A stretch of 17,129 bases of DNA from Solirubrobacteraceae bacterium (GCA_024710825.1 JANJUA010000240.1:1-17129); one strand, 5' to 3'; shown: positions 1-8,107, counted from the stretch's first letter. Numbers and translations are program-made. The notes: generated by a model not told the origin, from the letters alone.

Positions 1-156
1 GACGACGCGGCGCTCGCGGAGGCGCTGTCGGCGCTCGAGCTCGACACCGAGGTCCCGGAGGCGCTCTGGTCGGCGGTCGCGGAGGCGCTGATCTGGGCCC
101 ACCGGATGGACCTCGGCGCACTGCGCCGCGTCCGCCCGGGCGGGCTCGAGGCGTGA
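1..156 (+). CDS. FlhB-family export switch protein, C-terminal fragment (5' end outside window)
   Basis: Frame 1 is open from the window edge to a TGA at 154-156 and gives 51 residues. The segment VPEALWSAVAEALIWAHRMD matches the end of the cytoplasmic FlhB domain, where family members typically read IPxELYxAVAEVLAxVYR. The preceding D-LAEALSALELDTEVP resembles the short stand-alone FlhB-like proteins (FlhX/YlqH type, 'LVEALxxLxLGxEIP') more than full-length FlhB, which usually has 'LARALYxxVExGxEIP'. FlhB-type domains sit at the export gate and help switch substrate class from rod/hook to filament. The autocleavage NPTH site, if present, lies outside the window. I am fairly sure of the FlhB family and less sure that it is the small paralogue. 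Only 28 bases separate its stop from the convergent fliA stop. Confidence 0.7.
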   Translation, partial: DDAALAEALSALELDTEVPEALWSAVAEALIWAHRMDLGALRRVRPGGLEA

Positions 157-184
157 GCGGCTCCGGGAGTGGGCTCGTCCGTCG

Positions 185-988
185 TCAGGCGACGAGCGCG
201 ACCAGCTCGTGCTCGGAGGCGAGCGCGCCGCGCAGCGTGCGCTTCAGCCCGCTGTGGATCTGGCAGACGCGGCTTTCGGACACGCCGAGAACGACGCCGA
301 TCTCGGCGAGCGTCAGGTTCTTGACGTAGAGCATCACCGCGACCTCCCGCTCGCGGCGCGGGAGCTCGGCGAACGCGGCCCGGAACTTGTCCTTGAGCGC
401 CTCCTGTGCCGCCGCGTGCTCGGGGTCGAGCCGCTCGTCGGTGGAGGCGAGCGTGTCGACGCGCTCGATGGTCGTGTCGTCGTCGGAGAGCACGAGCGCG
501 TTCAGCGACGTCACGTCGGAGGCGACGATCTCGTCCTGGCGCCGGCGCAGCTCGGTCACGGTCGTCCCCATGGCGGCGGCGAGCTCCGTACGCGTCGGAC
601 GGCGCCCGTGGAGGATCGTGAACTCCTCCGTGGCCTTCGCGATGTCGCGCTCCCAGCGGCGGACCGAGCGCGGCGCCCAGTCCTGGCGGCGCAGCTCGTC
701 GAGCACCGCGCCGTGGATGCGGGTCCACGCGTACTGCTCCAGGGTCGCGCCCTTGTCGGGGTCGTAGCGGTCGATCGAGACGATGAGCGCCTCGAGTCCG
801 CAGGAGATGAAGTCCTCCACCTCGGCGTTGGCGGGCATCTCGCGGACCTTGCGGTAGACGATGTACTTCACCATGGGCGCGAACGTCAGGATGAGCCGGT
901 CGCGCAGGGCGGCGTCCTTCGTGCGCTGGTAGTCGAGCCAGAGACGCAACGTCTCTTCGGCCGACATCCGTCTCGACGCGGTGGTCAT
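185..988 (-). CDS. fliA: Flagellar RNA polymerase sigma factor FliA/WhiG (sigma-28)
   Basis: This 267-residue protein has the size and domain order of FliA/WhiG. Region 2 includes DPDKGATLEQYAWTRIHGAV and LDELRRQDWAPRSVRR, the family hallmark. Region 3 (TEEFTILHGRRPTRTELAAAMG) follows, then region 4 with the helix-turn-helix LTLAEIGVVLGVSESRVCQI. It directs RNA polymerase to late flagellar promoters, and four fitting promoters are seen in this window. The ATG at 986-988 was chosen because a GGAGGAG ribosome site (complement of 997-1003) lies 8 bases upstream; the in-frame ATG at 965-967 lacks this. The reading frame stays open far upstream, antisense to the glycosyltransferase, but that is a GC-rich shadow. 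The gene is transcribed away from the rest of the cluster. No FlgM anti-sigma gene is visible here. No clear promoter for it was found in 989-1174. Confidence 0.95.
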   Translation of the reverse strand: MTTASRRMSAEETLRLWLDYQRTKDAALRDRLILTFAPMVKYIVYRKVREMPANAEVEDFISCGLEALIVSIDRYDPDKGATLEQYAWTRIHGAVLDELRRQDWAPRSVRRWERDIAKATEEFTILHGRRPTRTELAAAMGTTVTELRRRQDEIVASDVTSLNALVLSDDDTTIERVDTLASTDERLDPEHAAAQEALKDKFRAAFAELPRREREVAVMLYVKNLTLAEIGVVLGVSESRVCQIHSGLKRTLRGALASEHELVALVA

Positions 989-1102
989 CGGGGGAACTCC
1001 TCCAAGGAGCTGGATGGGGACGCTGGGAGGTATCGGGATCGCCCACAGCGCGCGGTATCCGACATCCGTCAACCGTGACCCTCGCCACTTCTGGGGAGAA
1101 GC

Positions 1103-1129
1103 ACAAGTTTCGGACGGAACAGCCGATGA
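1103..1129 (+). promoter_or_regulatory. Sigma-28-type promoter for the glycosyltransferase gene
   Basis: ACAAGTTT (1103-1110) and GCCGATGA (1122-1129) are separated by 11 bases. This is the exact geometry of the FliA consensus TAAAGTTT-N11-GCCGATAA. Six of eight -35 bases and seven of eight -10 bases match. The predicted start is near 1136, leaving about a 40-base leader before the ATG at 1175. The leader contains the perfect palindrome CTTCGCGAAG (1150-1159) and a possible GGGGG/CCCCC stem (1132-1148). A small inverted repeat, CTTCT-GGGG-AGAAG (1088-1101), sits just upstream. Confidence 0.75.
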
Positions 1130-1174
1130 CGGGGGGCGCACGTCCCCCGCTTCGCGAAGAGGTTCGATCCCCGC

Positions 1175-3631
1175 ATGGCACTTCGCCTCACCGATCCCGT
1201 CAGCTCGTCCGCGCCCGTCGTCGCCGCGGCGCCCACGGTCGCGCCGGCCGTGGTCCTGGAGGCCCGCGCTCGAGCGCTGCTCGCCGACGGGGACGCCGCG
1301 GCCTACCGAGCCCTGTTCGCGCAAGCCGCCGAGATCGGCGACGTCCACCGCCGCTACGAGGCGCGAGCCCGCCTGCTCGTCACCGGCCTGGCGGCCAAGG
1401 GCACGAGCCCGACGGTCGTCGGGCCCGTCTTCGCCGCGGTCGTCGACGCCGCGATCGAGATCCTCGAGGCCGACCCGCGCGAGCCTGTCCTGCTCAACCT
1501 GGCCGCGGTCGCGCTCTACGAGATCGGCGAGCTCGGCGCCGCCGAGCGCCTGTTCAAGGCCGCCGCCGGCCTCGATCCGACGCTTCCGCACGTGGAGCGC
1601 AACCTCGCCGAGATCCGGCGCCGCCGCGCGGCCGGCCACGACGGCGCGCTCCCGCTGCCCCCGAACGTCGCCGTCCGCCTCAAGGCGCTGCGCGACCGCG
1701 CCAAGCGCGTCGCCGCCCGCGCCAAGCCCGCGACCGACCAGACGATGTCGCTGTGCATGATCGTCAAGGACGAGGAGGCGATGCTCGGCGACTGCCTGGC
1801 CGCCGTCCGCGACCACGTGGACGAGCTGATCGTGGTCGACACCGGCTCGACCGACCGCACGGTGGAGATCGCCACCGAGCTCGGCGCGCGCGTCCTGCAC
1901 CATGAGTGGACCGGTGACTTCGCCGAGGCGCGCAACGTCTCGTTCGACGCGGCGACCTCCGACTGGATCCTCTACCTCGACGCCGACGAGATCCTCGTCG
2001 ACGGCGACGGGCCGCGTCTGCGCGAGCTGATCGGACGCACGTGGCGGGAGGCCTTCTTCCTCAGCGAGACCAACCACACCGGCCGCCTCGGCGACGGCAC
2101 GGCCGTCAACCACAACGCGATGCGCCTCTTCCGCAACCGACCGGAGTACCGCTTCGAGGGCCGCATCCACGAGCAGATCGCCCAGACGCTCCCGGGATTC
2201 CTGCCCGAGCGCCTCGAGATCACCACCGTCCGCGTCGAGCACTACGGCTACCTCGGCGAGGTGCGGGCGGCCAAGGACAAGTCGCGCCGCAACCTGGAGC
2301 TGCTCGAGCGGCAGGCCGCGGAGGGGCTCGACACGCCCTTCCAGCACTTCAACCTCGGCTCCGAGTACGCGGCGATCGACGACGACGAGGCGGCTCTCGC
2401 CGCGTTCGAGCGCGCCTACGCCGGTGTCATGCACGATCCGGCGCGACTGAGCTACGGGTTCCTGCCCGCGCTGTGCCAGCGGCTGGTCAAGGCGCTGCGC
2501 CAGTGCGACCGCCACGGCGAGGCGATCGAGCGCGGCGACGAGCTGCTGGCGATGCTGCCGGGCTTCACCGACATCGTCTTCGAGCAGGCCCTGGCCGCCC
2601 TGGCGCTGGAGGACGAGGACCGCGCCGCGGAGCTGCTCGAGCGCTGCCTGGAGTGGGGCGACGCCCCCGACCGCTACACGGCGACCGTCGGCAGCGGCAC
2701 GTTCCTGGCGCTCGCGACGCTCGGCGATCTGCGACGCCGCCAGGGCCGCCTCGCCGACGCCGAGGCGCTCCTGCGCCGCTGCCTCGTCGAGCATCCGCGC
2801 TTCCTCGCTGCCGTCGAGCCGCTCGCGACCACGATGCTGGCGCTGGACGCCGAGCCCGCCACCGTCGTCACGACGATCCACGACGCGGTCGGCGACGTCA
2901 CGCCGGCCGTCCACTTCATGGTCGCGCTCGCGCTGTACGAGGCGAAGGCGGTCGAACCGGCGGAGGCGGAGCTGCGGGCGGTTCTCGCGCGTCAGCCCGG
3001 CGCCTCGGCCGCCCGCCTGGCGCTGGTCGAGGCGCTGCTGTCCCAGGCGCGCTACGACGAGGCGGCCGAGGAGGCCGCGCGCGTCCCGGACGGCGGGCTC
3101 TACGCCCCGCAGGCGGCGCGCGCCGCGGCCTTCGCGCGGCTGGCCGCCGGCGACGCGGAGGCGGCGGCAGGCGCCGTCGCTCTCGCGCGCGAGGCCGACG
3201 TCCCGGCGGGCGAGCTCGCCGTGCTCGCCGCCTGGCAGGGCCTGGTCGCCGGCGGCGAGGCGCCCGCGATGCTGCCCGCGGAGGCCGCAGATCCGCTGTT
3301 CGTCATGCTCGAGGCGCTCCTGCGCGTGGTCGACGTGGACGCCTTCGCCACGCTCGTGCCGCTGGCCGAGGTGGTCGCGCTGCCTTGGCGCGAGCGCCGC
3401 GAGCGCCTCGCGAACGTGTACCTGCGCCGCGGGTTCCTGGAATCGGCGGCCGACGAGTGGATCGCCGTCTGCCGGGAGGGCAGCCCGGACGCCGACGCGC
3501 TCGCCGGGCTGAGCTGGGTGGCCTACGGTCGCGAGCTGCCCGACGACGCGAGGCTGTTCGCCGCCGAGGCGCTGTCGCTCGACCCGGACCATCCGGTCGC
3601 GCGCGGCCTGCTGGAGCGCGTAGCGGCATGA
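1175..3631 (+). CDS. TPR-containing family 2 glycosyltransferase, candidate flagellin glycosyltransferase
   Basis: This is an 818-residue soluble protein. Residues 1-190 look like Ala-rich helical repeats. A GT-A glycosyltransferase domain starts near residue 191 with SLCMIVKDEE, followed by ELIVVDTGSTDRTVEIA and the metal/nucleotide-sugar motif LDADE (D269, D271). The later segment NAMRLFRN...RFEGRIHEQI is typical of the SunS-like TPR-linked GT2 group. From about residue 390 to the end, helical pairs with TPR-like spacing (NLGSEYA, EAELRAVLARQPG, AEALSLDPDHP) probably bind the protein acceptor. It has no signal peptide or membrane segment, so it should act in the cytoplasm. It lies between fliA and flaG-fliD under a sigma-28 box. 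This fits modification of flagellin or another filament protein before export. The acceptor and sugar cannot be told from sequence. AAGAGG (1157-1162) is a rather distant ribosome site. Confidence 0.85.
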   Translation: MALRLTDPVSSSAPVVAAAPTVAPAVVLEARARALLADGDAAAYRALFAQAAEIGDVHRRYEARARLLVTGLAAKGTSPTVVGPVFAAVVDAAIEILEADPREPVLLNLAAVALYEIGELGAAERLFKAAAGLDPTLPHVERNLAEIRRRRAAGHDGALPLPPNVAVRLKALRDRAKRVAARAKPATDQTMSLCMIVKDEEAMLGDCLAAVRDHVDELIVVDTGSTDRTVEIATELGARVLHHEWTGDFAEARNVSFDAATSDWILYLDADEILVDGDGPRLRELIGRTWREAFFLSETNHTGRLGDGTAVNHNAMRLFRNRPEYRFEGRIHEQIAQTLPGFLPERLEITTVRVEHYGYLGEVRAAKDKSRRNLELLERQAAEGLDTPFQHFNLGSEYAAIDDDEAALAAFERAYAGVMHDPARLSYGFLPALCQRLVKALRQCDRHGEAIERGDELLAMLPGFTDIVFEQALAALALEDEDRAAELLERCLEWGDAPDRYTATVGSGTFLALATLGDLRRRQGRLADAEALLRRCLVEHPRFLAAVEPLATTMLALDAEPATVVTTIHDAVGDVTPAVHFMVALALYEAKAVEPAEAELRAVLARQPGASAARLALVEALLSQARYDEAAEEAARVPDGGLYAPQAARAAAFARLAAGDAEAAAGAVALAREADVPAGELAVLAAWQGLVAGGEAPAMLPAEAADPLFVMLEALLRVVDVDAFATLVPLAEVVALPWRERRERLANVYLRRGFLESAADEWIAVCREGSPDADALAGLSWVAYGRELPDDARLFAAEALSLDPDHPVARGLLERVAA

Positions 3632-3670
3632 GCCGCCCTGAGAGGAACGTCCACGACGTCGGCTTGGCGC

Positions 3671-3697
3671 TCAAGTGCGCGCCCGGCCCGTCGATGG
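3671..3697 (+). promoter_or_regulatory. Sigma-28-type promoter for flaG-fliD
   Basis: TCAA (3671-3674) and GTCGATGG (3690-3697) are spaced by exactly 15 bases, as in TAAA-N15-GCCGATAA. The -10 box matches at five of eight positions, so this is the weakest of the four boxes. Support comes from its position in a 123-base intergenic gap ahead of flaG-fliD and from the CAAG core shared with the box at 1103. The predicted start is near 3704. Confidence 0.5.
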
Positions 3698-3711
3698 TGC
3701 AGGAGAGCACA

Positions 3712-3731
3712 CCGACCCATGGACGGGTCGG
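3712..3731 (+). other. Stem-loop in the flaG leader
   Basis: CCGACCC (3712-3718) pairs perfectly with GGGTCGG (3725-3731) across a six-base loop. It begins about eight bases after the predicted sigma-28 transcript start and ends ten bases before the AGGAGG ribosome site. No T-tract follows, so it is not an intrinsic terminator. It may stabilise the 5' end of the mRNA. Function is inferred. Confidence 0.45.
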
Positions 3732-3754
3732 GGAACGATCCAGGAGGAACCTCC

Positions 3755-4093
3755 ATGCACATCCAGGCGTCCCGCATCGGGGACGTGAGGCCGTCGGCGT
3801 CGGTGACGCCTGGGCCTGCGCCTGTGCCCGACCGGACGTGCCGGTTCGCGCGTGTCTACGACCTGACGGCCGAGCGCGAGCGGCGGACGCCGCCCGCCGA
3901 GGTGCTGGACGCGCTCGCCGACGCGGCGCTGGTCTGCTCGCGGCTCGACGAGGCCGGGCTGCGCGTGCGCTTCGACATCGTCGCGAATCGCGTGTCGGCC
4001 TCCCTACGGGACGCGGAGGGGTCGTTCGTGCGGACGCTGAGCCTGGCCGAGACCATGGACGCCGCCTCTCTGCTACCCCCGGACGCCGCCTGA
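3755..4093 (+). CDS. flaG: FlaG-like flagellar protein
   Basis: The 112-residue product has a variable N-terminus and a C-terminal segment, LRVRFDIVANRVSASLRD followed by AEGSFVRTLSLAETMD. This segment follows the FlaG pattern: a hydrophobic beta strand, then a D-x-TG-like turn, then IR-x-IP-x-E. FlaG proteins affect filament length and normally lie next to fliD, as here. The ATG at 3755 was chosen over an in-frame ATG at 3719 because AGGAGG (3742-3747) is seven bases upstream; the earlier ATG falls inside the loop of the leader hairpin. The stop is followed after 11 bases by fliD, whose ribosome site overlaps the flaG stop codon, so the two should be cotranslated. The family match is diverged, and a generic small flagellar protein remains possible. 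Confidence 0.65.
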   Translation: MHIQASRIGDVRPSASVTPGPAPVPDRTCRFARVYDLTAERERRTPPAEVLDALADAALVCSRLDEAGLRVRFDIVANRVSASLRDAEGSFVRTLSLAETMDAASLLPPDAA

Positions 4094-4104
4094 GGAGGAT
4101 CTGA

Positions 4105-5472
4105 ATGGCCGGCTTGCAGCTCGGAGGCCTCGTCTCCGGGATGGACACCGAGACGATCATCTCGTCGCTGCTGGCGATCGAGGCGCAGCCCAAGGTTCGG
4201 CTCTCGCTGGATCAGACCGCCGCCACCACGCGCCAGCAGGCACTACGCGACGCGCAGACCAGGCTGAAGAGCCTCCGCACCGCCGCCGAGGACCTCGGCT
4301 CGGTCCTGCTGTGGCTGCCCAAGCAGTCGGTCACCTCCGCCGACGAGGCGAAGATCGGCGCCCGCATGAGCGACGGCGCCGCGCCCGGCGGCTACAGCGT
4401 GAAGGTCACGCAGATGGCCAGCGCCGCGCAGAAGACCTACGACTGGGGCGAGATCGACGGTCCGACGACGTTGGAGGTCAACGGCGTCACGGTGGAGATC
4501 GCCGACGGCAAGGATCTGCCCGGCGTCGTCGCGGCGATCAACTCCAACTCCGCGCTGGGCGTCTTCGCCGTGAAGGTCGGCGATGCCCAGCTCGTGCTCA
4601 CGAGCCGCACGACCGGGTCGGCGGTGAGCCTCACGGCCAGCGGCGCGATGCTCACCGAGACGGCGTCGCGCGCGGGCACCGACGCGAAGTACTCGATCGA
4701 CGACGGGCCCGAGCAGACGAGCGCGACGAACGTGGTCGCCAACGCCCTGCCCGGCGTCGAGCTGACGCTGAAGGGCCTCACCGCCGGGACCGCGATCAAC
4801 GTCTCGACGCCCGAAGTCGACCGGACGGCCGTCAAGGACAAGCTCAAGGCGTTCGTCGCCGCCTACAACGACGCCATGGACTTCATGGCGACCAAGACGA
4901 GCGAGAAGAAGGTCGTCAAGGAGGACGGCTCGCGGCTCACCTCAGCCGAGGCCGCGCAGGGGGCGCTCTTCGGCGACCTCGGGCTGCGCAACATGATGAG
5001 CACGCTGCGCACCGCGATGACCGACGTCGTGTCCGGCCTGCCCAGCGGCATGAACGCGCTGGCGGACCTCGGGATCACGACCGGCGCCGCGGTCGGGTCG
5101 GCCGCCACGAACGCCGACTCGATCAAGGGCAGGCTCGTCTTCGACGAGAAGGTCTTCGACACGGCGTTCGACGAGGATCCGCTCGGCGTGCAGAAGCTCA
5201 TGGGCGGCACCCAGGGGACCGTCGGGCTGGCCCAGTCGCTCGGCGGCCTGCTCACGCCGATGGTGCAGGCCAACGGCCTCTTCGACCAGCGCATCGAGAG
5301 CACGGGCAACGAGCTGACGCGCATCAAGGACGCGATCACGCGGGTCGACGCCCGCCTCGCCGTGCGCGAGGAGCTGCTGCGCCGGCAGTTCACGGCGATG
5401 GAGCTCGCGCTGGCCCGCAGCCAGGCGCAGACGGCCGATCTGCTCGCCGGCCTCAGCGTGAAGCGGGACTAG
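4105..5472 (+). CDS. fliD: Flagellar filament capping protein FliD (HAP2)
   Basis: This 455-residue protein opens with LGGLVSGMDTETIISSLLAI, the conserved N-terminal FliD signature of the D0 coiled-coil arm. A beta-rich centre carries GGYSVKVTQMASAAQKTYDW and the typical 'YSIDDGPEQTSATN...LPGVELTLKG' segment (residues about 192-230). The C-terminal domain ends in a helical arm, DARLAVREELLRRQFTAMEL, also diagnostic. FliD caps the growing filament and catalyses flagellin insertion. AGGAGG (4093-4098) is six bases from the ATG. Length is normal for the family. Its usual partner fliS is not next door but about 3.4 kb downstream, beyond three metabolic genes. Confidence 0.95.
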   Translation: MAGLQLGGLVSGMDTETIISSLLAIEAQPKVRLSLDQTAATTRQQALRDAQTRLKSLRTAAEDLGSVLLWLPKQSVTSADEAKIGARMSDGAAPGGYSVKVTQMASAAQKTYDWGEIDGPTTLEVNGVTVEIADGKDLPGVVAAINSNSALGVFAVKVGDAQLVLTSRTTGSAVSLTASGAMLTETASRAGTDAKYSIDDGPEQTSATNVVANALPGVELTLKGLTAGTAINVSTPEVDRTAVKDKLKAFVAAYNDAMDFMATKTSEKKVVKEDGSRLTSAEAAQGALFGDLGLRNMMSTLRTAMTDVVSGLPSGMNALADLGITTGAAVGSAATNADSIKGRLVFDEKVFDTAFDEDPLGVQKLMGGTQGTVGLAQSLGGLLTPMVQANGLFDQRIESTGNELTRIKDAITRVDARLAVREELLRRQFTAMELALARSQAQTADLLAGLSVKRD

Positions 5473-5485
5473 CTTCCGGCGCCGG

Positions 5486-5515
5486 TTGACCGGCGTAGAG
5501 GCATAGAGGTAGAGT
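5486..5515 (+). promoter_or_regulatory. Housekeeping-type promoter for glyA
   Basis: TTGACC (5486-5491) and TAGAGT (5510-5515) are separated by 18 bases and resemble sigma-70/HrdB-type boxes (TTGACA, TANNNT). The start would fall near 5522, about 55 bases before the glyA ATG. It begins 13 bases after the fliD stop, so glyA can be transcribed independently of flagellar genes. No sigma-28 box is seen here. Confidence 0.55.
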
Positions 5516-5552
5516 GGTCCAGCCACTCGACCGAGGTCGCCCGTGACCTCGG
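5512..5552 (+). other. Tandem hairpins in the glyA leader
   Basis: GAGTGG (5512-5517) pairs with CCACTC (5523-5528), and CCGAGGTC (5531-5538) pairs perfectly with GACCTCGG (5545-5552). The first overlaps the -10 box and could act as a DNA operator. The second lies in the predicted leader. The sequence does not match a riboswitch class I recognise. A third stem, CGCCGG-TTGA-CCGGCG (5480-5495), overlaps the -35 box. Confidence 0.4.
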
Positions 5553-5577
5553 CGCCTACCGGGAGCTGACGGCAGTT

Positions 5578-6876
5578 ATGAGCGACCTTCCGCCCGACTT
5601 CTTCGACCGCCCTCTCGCCGAGGTCGATCCAGAGATAGCCGATGTCCTGACGGGGGAGCTGCGGCGCCAGCAGCGGACGCTGGAGATGATCGCGTCCGAG
5701 AACTTCGTCCCCCGCGCGGTCCTCGAGTGCCAGGGCAGCGTGCTGACCAACAAGTACGCCGAGGGCTACCCCGGCAGGCGCTACTACGGCGGCTGCGAGT
5801 GGGTCGACGTGTCCGAGCAGCTCGCGATCGACCGCGCCAAGGCGCTGTTCGGCGGCGACCACGTCAACGTGCAGCCGCACTCCGGGGCCCAGGCCAACGC
5901 CGCCGTCTACCACGCGCTCCTGCGCCCGGGCGACCGGATCATGGGACTGGCCCTCGACCAGGGCGGGCACCTGACCCACGGCATGAAGCTGAACGTCTCG
6001 GGGCGGCTGTACGACGTGGTCCCCTACGGCGTGCGGCGCGACACCGGCCTGATCGACCTCGACGAGGTCGCCGCGATAGCCCGGGAGAGCAGGCCGAAGC
6101 TGATCGTGGCCGGCTGGTCCGCCTACCCGCGCCGGCTCGACTTCGCCGCCTTCGCCAGCATCGCGCAGGAGGTCGGGGCGCTGCTCATGGTCGACATGGC
6201 GCACTTCGCCGGGCTCGTCGCCGCCGGCCTGCACCCCAGCCCGGTGCCGCACGCCGACGTGGTGACGACGACCATCCACAAGACCCTCGGCGGCGCGCGC
6301 GGCGGCCTCGTCATCTGTCGCTCCGAGCACGCCAAGAAGATCGACAGCGCCGTGTTCCCCGGCCAGCAGGGAGGGCCGCTTCAGCACGTCATCGCCGGCA
6401 AGGCCGTCGCGCTGCGGATCGCCGCCTCGCCGCAGTTCGCCGAGCGCCAACGCCGCACGCTGGACGGCGCGATCGCGATCGGCAAGGCCCTGATGGAGGC
6501 CCCCGCCTCGGAGGGCATCGGCGTCTGGTCGGGCGGCACCGACGTCCACCTGGTCGTCGCCGACCTGCGCGAGTCGCCGCTCGACGGCCCCGCGGCCGAG
6601 CAGCGGCTGGAGAGCATCGGGATCACCGCCAACCGCAACGCGGTGCCGTTCGACCCCCGCCCCCCGATGATCGCCTCGGGCGTCCGGATCGGCACTCCGG
6701 CGCTCGCCTCCCGCGGCCTCGGGGTCGCCGAGTTCGCCGAGCTCGGCGAGATCATCCGGACCGCGCTGTCGAGCGCCTACGAGTCCGAGCGCGACGAGCT
6801 CGAGCAGCGCTGCGCCGCGATCGCGGAGCGGTTCCCGCTCTACCCGCACCTCTCGGCGCCGGCGGCCGTGGCATGA
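5578..6876 (+). CDS. glyA: Serine hydroxymethyltransferase
   Basis: This is a 432-residue PLP enzyme that interconverts serine plus tetrahydrofolate with glycine plus 5,10-methylene-tetrahydrofolate in the cytoplasm. Conserved SHMT blocks are present: [41 protein letters not shown], and [20 protein letters not shown]. The Schiff-base lysine is Lys235 in [29 protein letters not shown] and [12 protein letters not shown] follow. Length is normal. A GGGAG is about 12 bases before the ATG. The gene sits 16 bases ahead of the threonine ammonia-lyase and so heads a small operon. Its placement inside a flagellar cluster is unusual. Whether this is the only glyA in the genome cannot be judged from the window. 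Confidence 0.97.
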   Translation: MSDLPPDFFDRPLAEVDPEIADVLTGELRRQQRTLEMIASENFVPRAVLECQGSVLTNKYAEGYPGRRYYGGCEWVDVSEQLAIDRAKALFGGDHVNVQPHSGAQANAAVYHALLRPGDRIMGLALDQGGHLTHGMKLNVSGRLYDVVPYGVRRDTGLIDLDEVAAIARESRPKLIVAGWSAYPRRLDFAAFASIAQEVGALLMVDMAHFAGLVAAGLHPSPVPHADVVTTTIHKTLGGARGGLVICRSEHAKKIDSAVFPGQQGGPLQHVIAGKAVALRIAASPQFAERQRRTLDGAIAIGKALMEAPASEGIGVWSGGTDVHLVVADLRESPLDGPAAEQRLESIGITANRNAVPFDPRPPMIASGVRIGTPALASRGLGVAEFAELGEIIRTALSSAYESERDELEQRCAAIAERFPLYPHLSAPAAVA

Positions 6877-6892
6877 GCCGCGGAGCTCCGAC

Positions 6893-8107
6893 ATGAGCGT
6901 TCCGGTCGAGCTGTCCTACGACCGGCTGGCGGCGACTCATCGGGAGTCCGCCGAGGTCGTCAGGCGCACGCCGCTGCTGACCGCGACGAGCCTGTCGAGC
7001 CGCTGCGGGGGGACGATCGTCCTCAAGGCCGAGAGCCTCCAGCGCACCGGCTCCTTCAAGCTGCGCGGTGCGCTGAGCAAGCTGCGCGCGATCGGCGACG
7101 CGACCGGCGTGGTGGCGGGCAGCGCCGGCAACCACGCGCAGTCGCTCGCGTACGCCGCGCACTCCTGCGGGGTCCCGTGCCAGGTCTTCATGCCGCTCGG
7201 CGCGTCGATCTCGAAGCTGGCCGGCGTGCGGGCGTTCGGCGCCACGGTGCGTCAGGAGGGCGATTCCGTCGACGCGTGCGTCGACCTCGCGCGGCGGCAC
7301 GCGGAGGAGACCGGCGCGGTCTTCGTGCATCCGTTCGACGACCTCGACGTGATCCGCGGCCAGGCCGGGCTCGGCATCGAGCTGCTCGAGGACGTCGAAG
7401 ACCTCGGCGTCGTCGTCGTCCCGGTCGGCGGCGGCGGCCTCGTGGCGGGCGTCGCGGCGGCGATCCGCGCGCGCCGGCCGGACGTCAGGATCGTCGGCGT
7501 GCAGGCCGAGCGGTGCTCGCCGTACCCGGCCTCGCTCGCCGGCGGCGCGCCGGTCGTCGCGCAGAGCGTCGCGACGATCGCCGACGGGATCGCGATCAAG
7601 CGGCCCGGAGAGATCACGCTGCCGCTCGTGCGCGACCTCGTCGACGACATGGTCACGGTGAGCGAGGACGCCATCGCCGAGGCGATGGTGCTCCTGCTGG
7701 AGCGGTCCAAGCTCGTCGTCGAAGGCGCCGGCGCGGCGTCGCTCGCCGCGCTGTTCACCGCTCAGGTGCGCCCGGCGGAAGGCGCGACGACGGTGGCGGT
7801 GCTGTCCGGCGGCAACGTCGACGCCGGCCTGCTGGCGGGGATCGCGGCTCGGCAGGAGACGCGCGTCGGCCGTCGTCTGCGCCTCTACACCCGAGTGAGC
7901 GATCAGCCCGGCGGGCTGGCCGGCCTGCTCGCGAGCGTGGCCGAGAGCCGGGCCAATCTGCTGGAGGTCGACCACGTTCGCGACGGCGTGGATCTCGACG
8001 TGCGCGAGACCGGCGTCGAGCTGACGCTCGAGGCGCGCGGGCCCGAGCACGCCGAGGCGATCAAGGACAGCCTGATCGCGCGCGGCTACCCGGTCGAGGT
8101 CATCTGA
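6893..8107 (+). CDS. ilvA: Threonine ammonia-lyase with C-terminal ACT domain
   Basis: This 404-residue fold-type II PLP enzyme converts threonine to 2-oxobutyrate and ammonia, the entry to isoleucine synthesis or threonine breakdown. SFKLRGAL contains the PLP lysine (Lys56). SAGNHAQSLAYAA and the glycine-rich loop PVGGGGLVAGVAAAI bind the cofactor. The last ~75 residues (YTRVSDQPGGLAGLLASVAE onward) form an ACT domain, a usual site of amino-acid effector binding. This is the medium form, with one ACT domain, shorter than E. coli IlvA. IlvA or TdcB could both be used as a name. The gap to glyA is 16 bases with GGAG upstream of the ATG, so cotranscription is likely. Together the two enzymes act on serine, glycine and threonine pools. 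Confidence 0.92.
   Translation: MSVPVELSYDRLAATHRESAEVVRRTPLLTATSLSSRCGGTIVLKAESLQRTGSFKLRGALSKLRAIGDATGVVAGSAGNHAQSLAYAAHSCGVPCQVFMPLGASISKLAGVRAFGATVRQEGDSVDACVDLARRHAEETGAVFVHPFDDLDVIRGQAGLGIELLEDVEDLGVVVVPVGGGGLVAGVAAAIRARRPDVRIVGVQAERCSPYPASLAGGAPVVAQSVATIADGIAIKRPGEITLPLVRDLVDDMVTVSEDAIAEAMVLLLERSKLVVEGAGAASLAALFTAQVRPAEGATTVAVLSGGNVDAGLLAGIAARQETRVGRRLRLYTRVSDQPGGLAGLLASVAESRANLLEVDHVRDGVDLDVRETGVELTLEARGPEHAEAIKDSLIARGYPVEVI

Noticed and set aside
180..194. Bidirectional terminator between the FlhB-like gene and fliA
   Set aside because: The CGTCG/CGACG stem is only 5 bp, lies over the fliA stop codon and has no T-tract on either side.
1029..1072. Promoter for fliA on the minus strand: CCCGATAC (complement of 1030-1037) or TTGACG (complement of 1067-1072)
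   Set aside because: The first lacks any -35 match 15 bases away, and the second lacks a TANNNT box at 16-18 bases. The direct repeat GGTATC (1029 and 1054) was noted but is too short to call.
989..3592. Minus-strand frame continuous with fliA that would make a protein of over 1100 residues
   Set aside because: It runs antisense to the glycosyltransferase and is Arg/Gly/Val-rich with no motif. The strong ribosome site before 988 fixes the fliA start.
3719..3754. Longer FlaG start at ATG 3719
   Set aside because: That ATG lies in the loop of the leader hairpin and has no ribosome site. AGGAGG is ideally placed for ATG 3755.
5480..5495. Intrinsic terminator after fliD
   Set aside because: The CGCCGG/CCGGCG stem is not followed by a T-tract and overlaps the likely glyA -35 box.
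4942..6894. Long minus-strand open frame opposite fliD and glyA
   Set aside because: GC-rich antisense shadow. The plus strand encodes clear FliD and SHMT motifs throughout.
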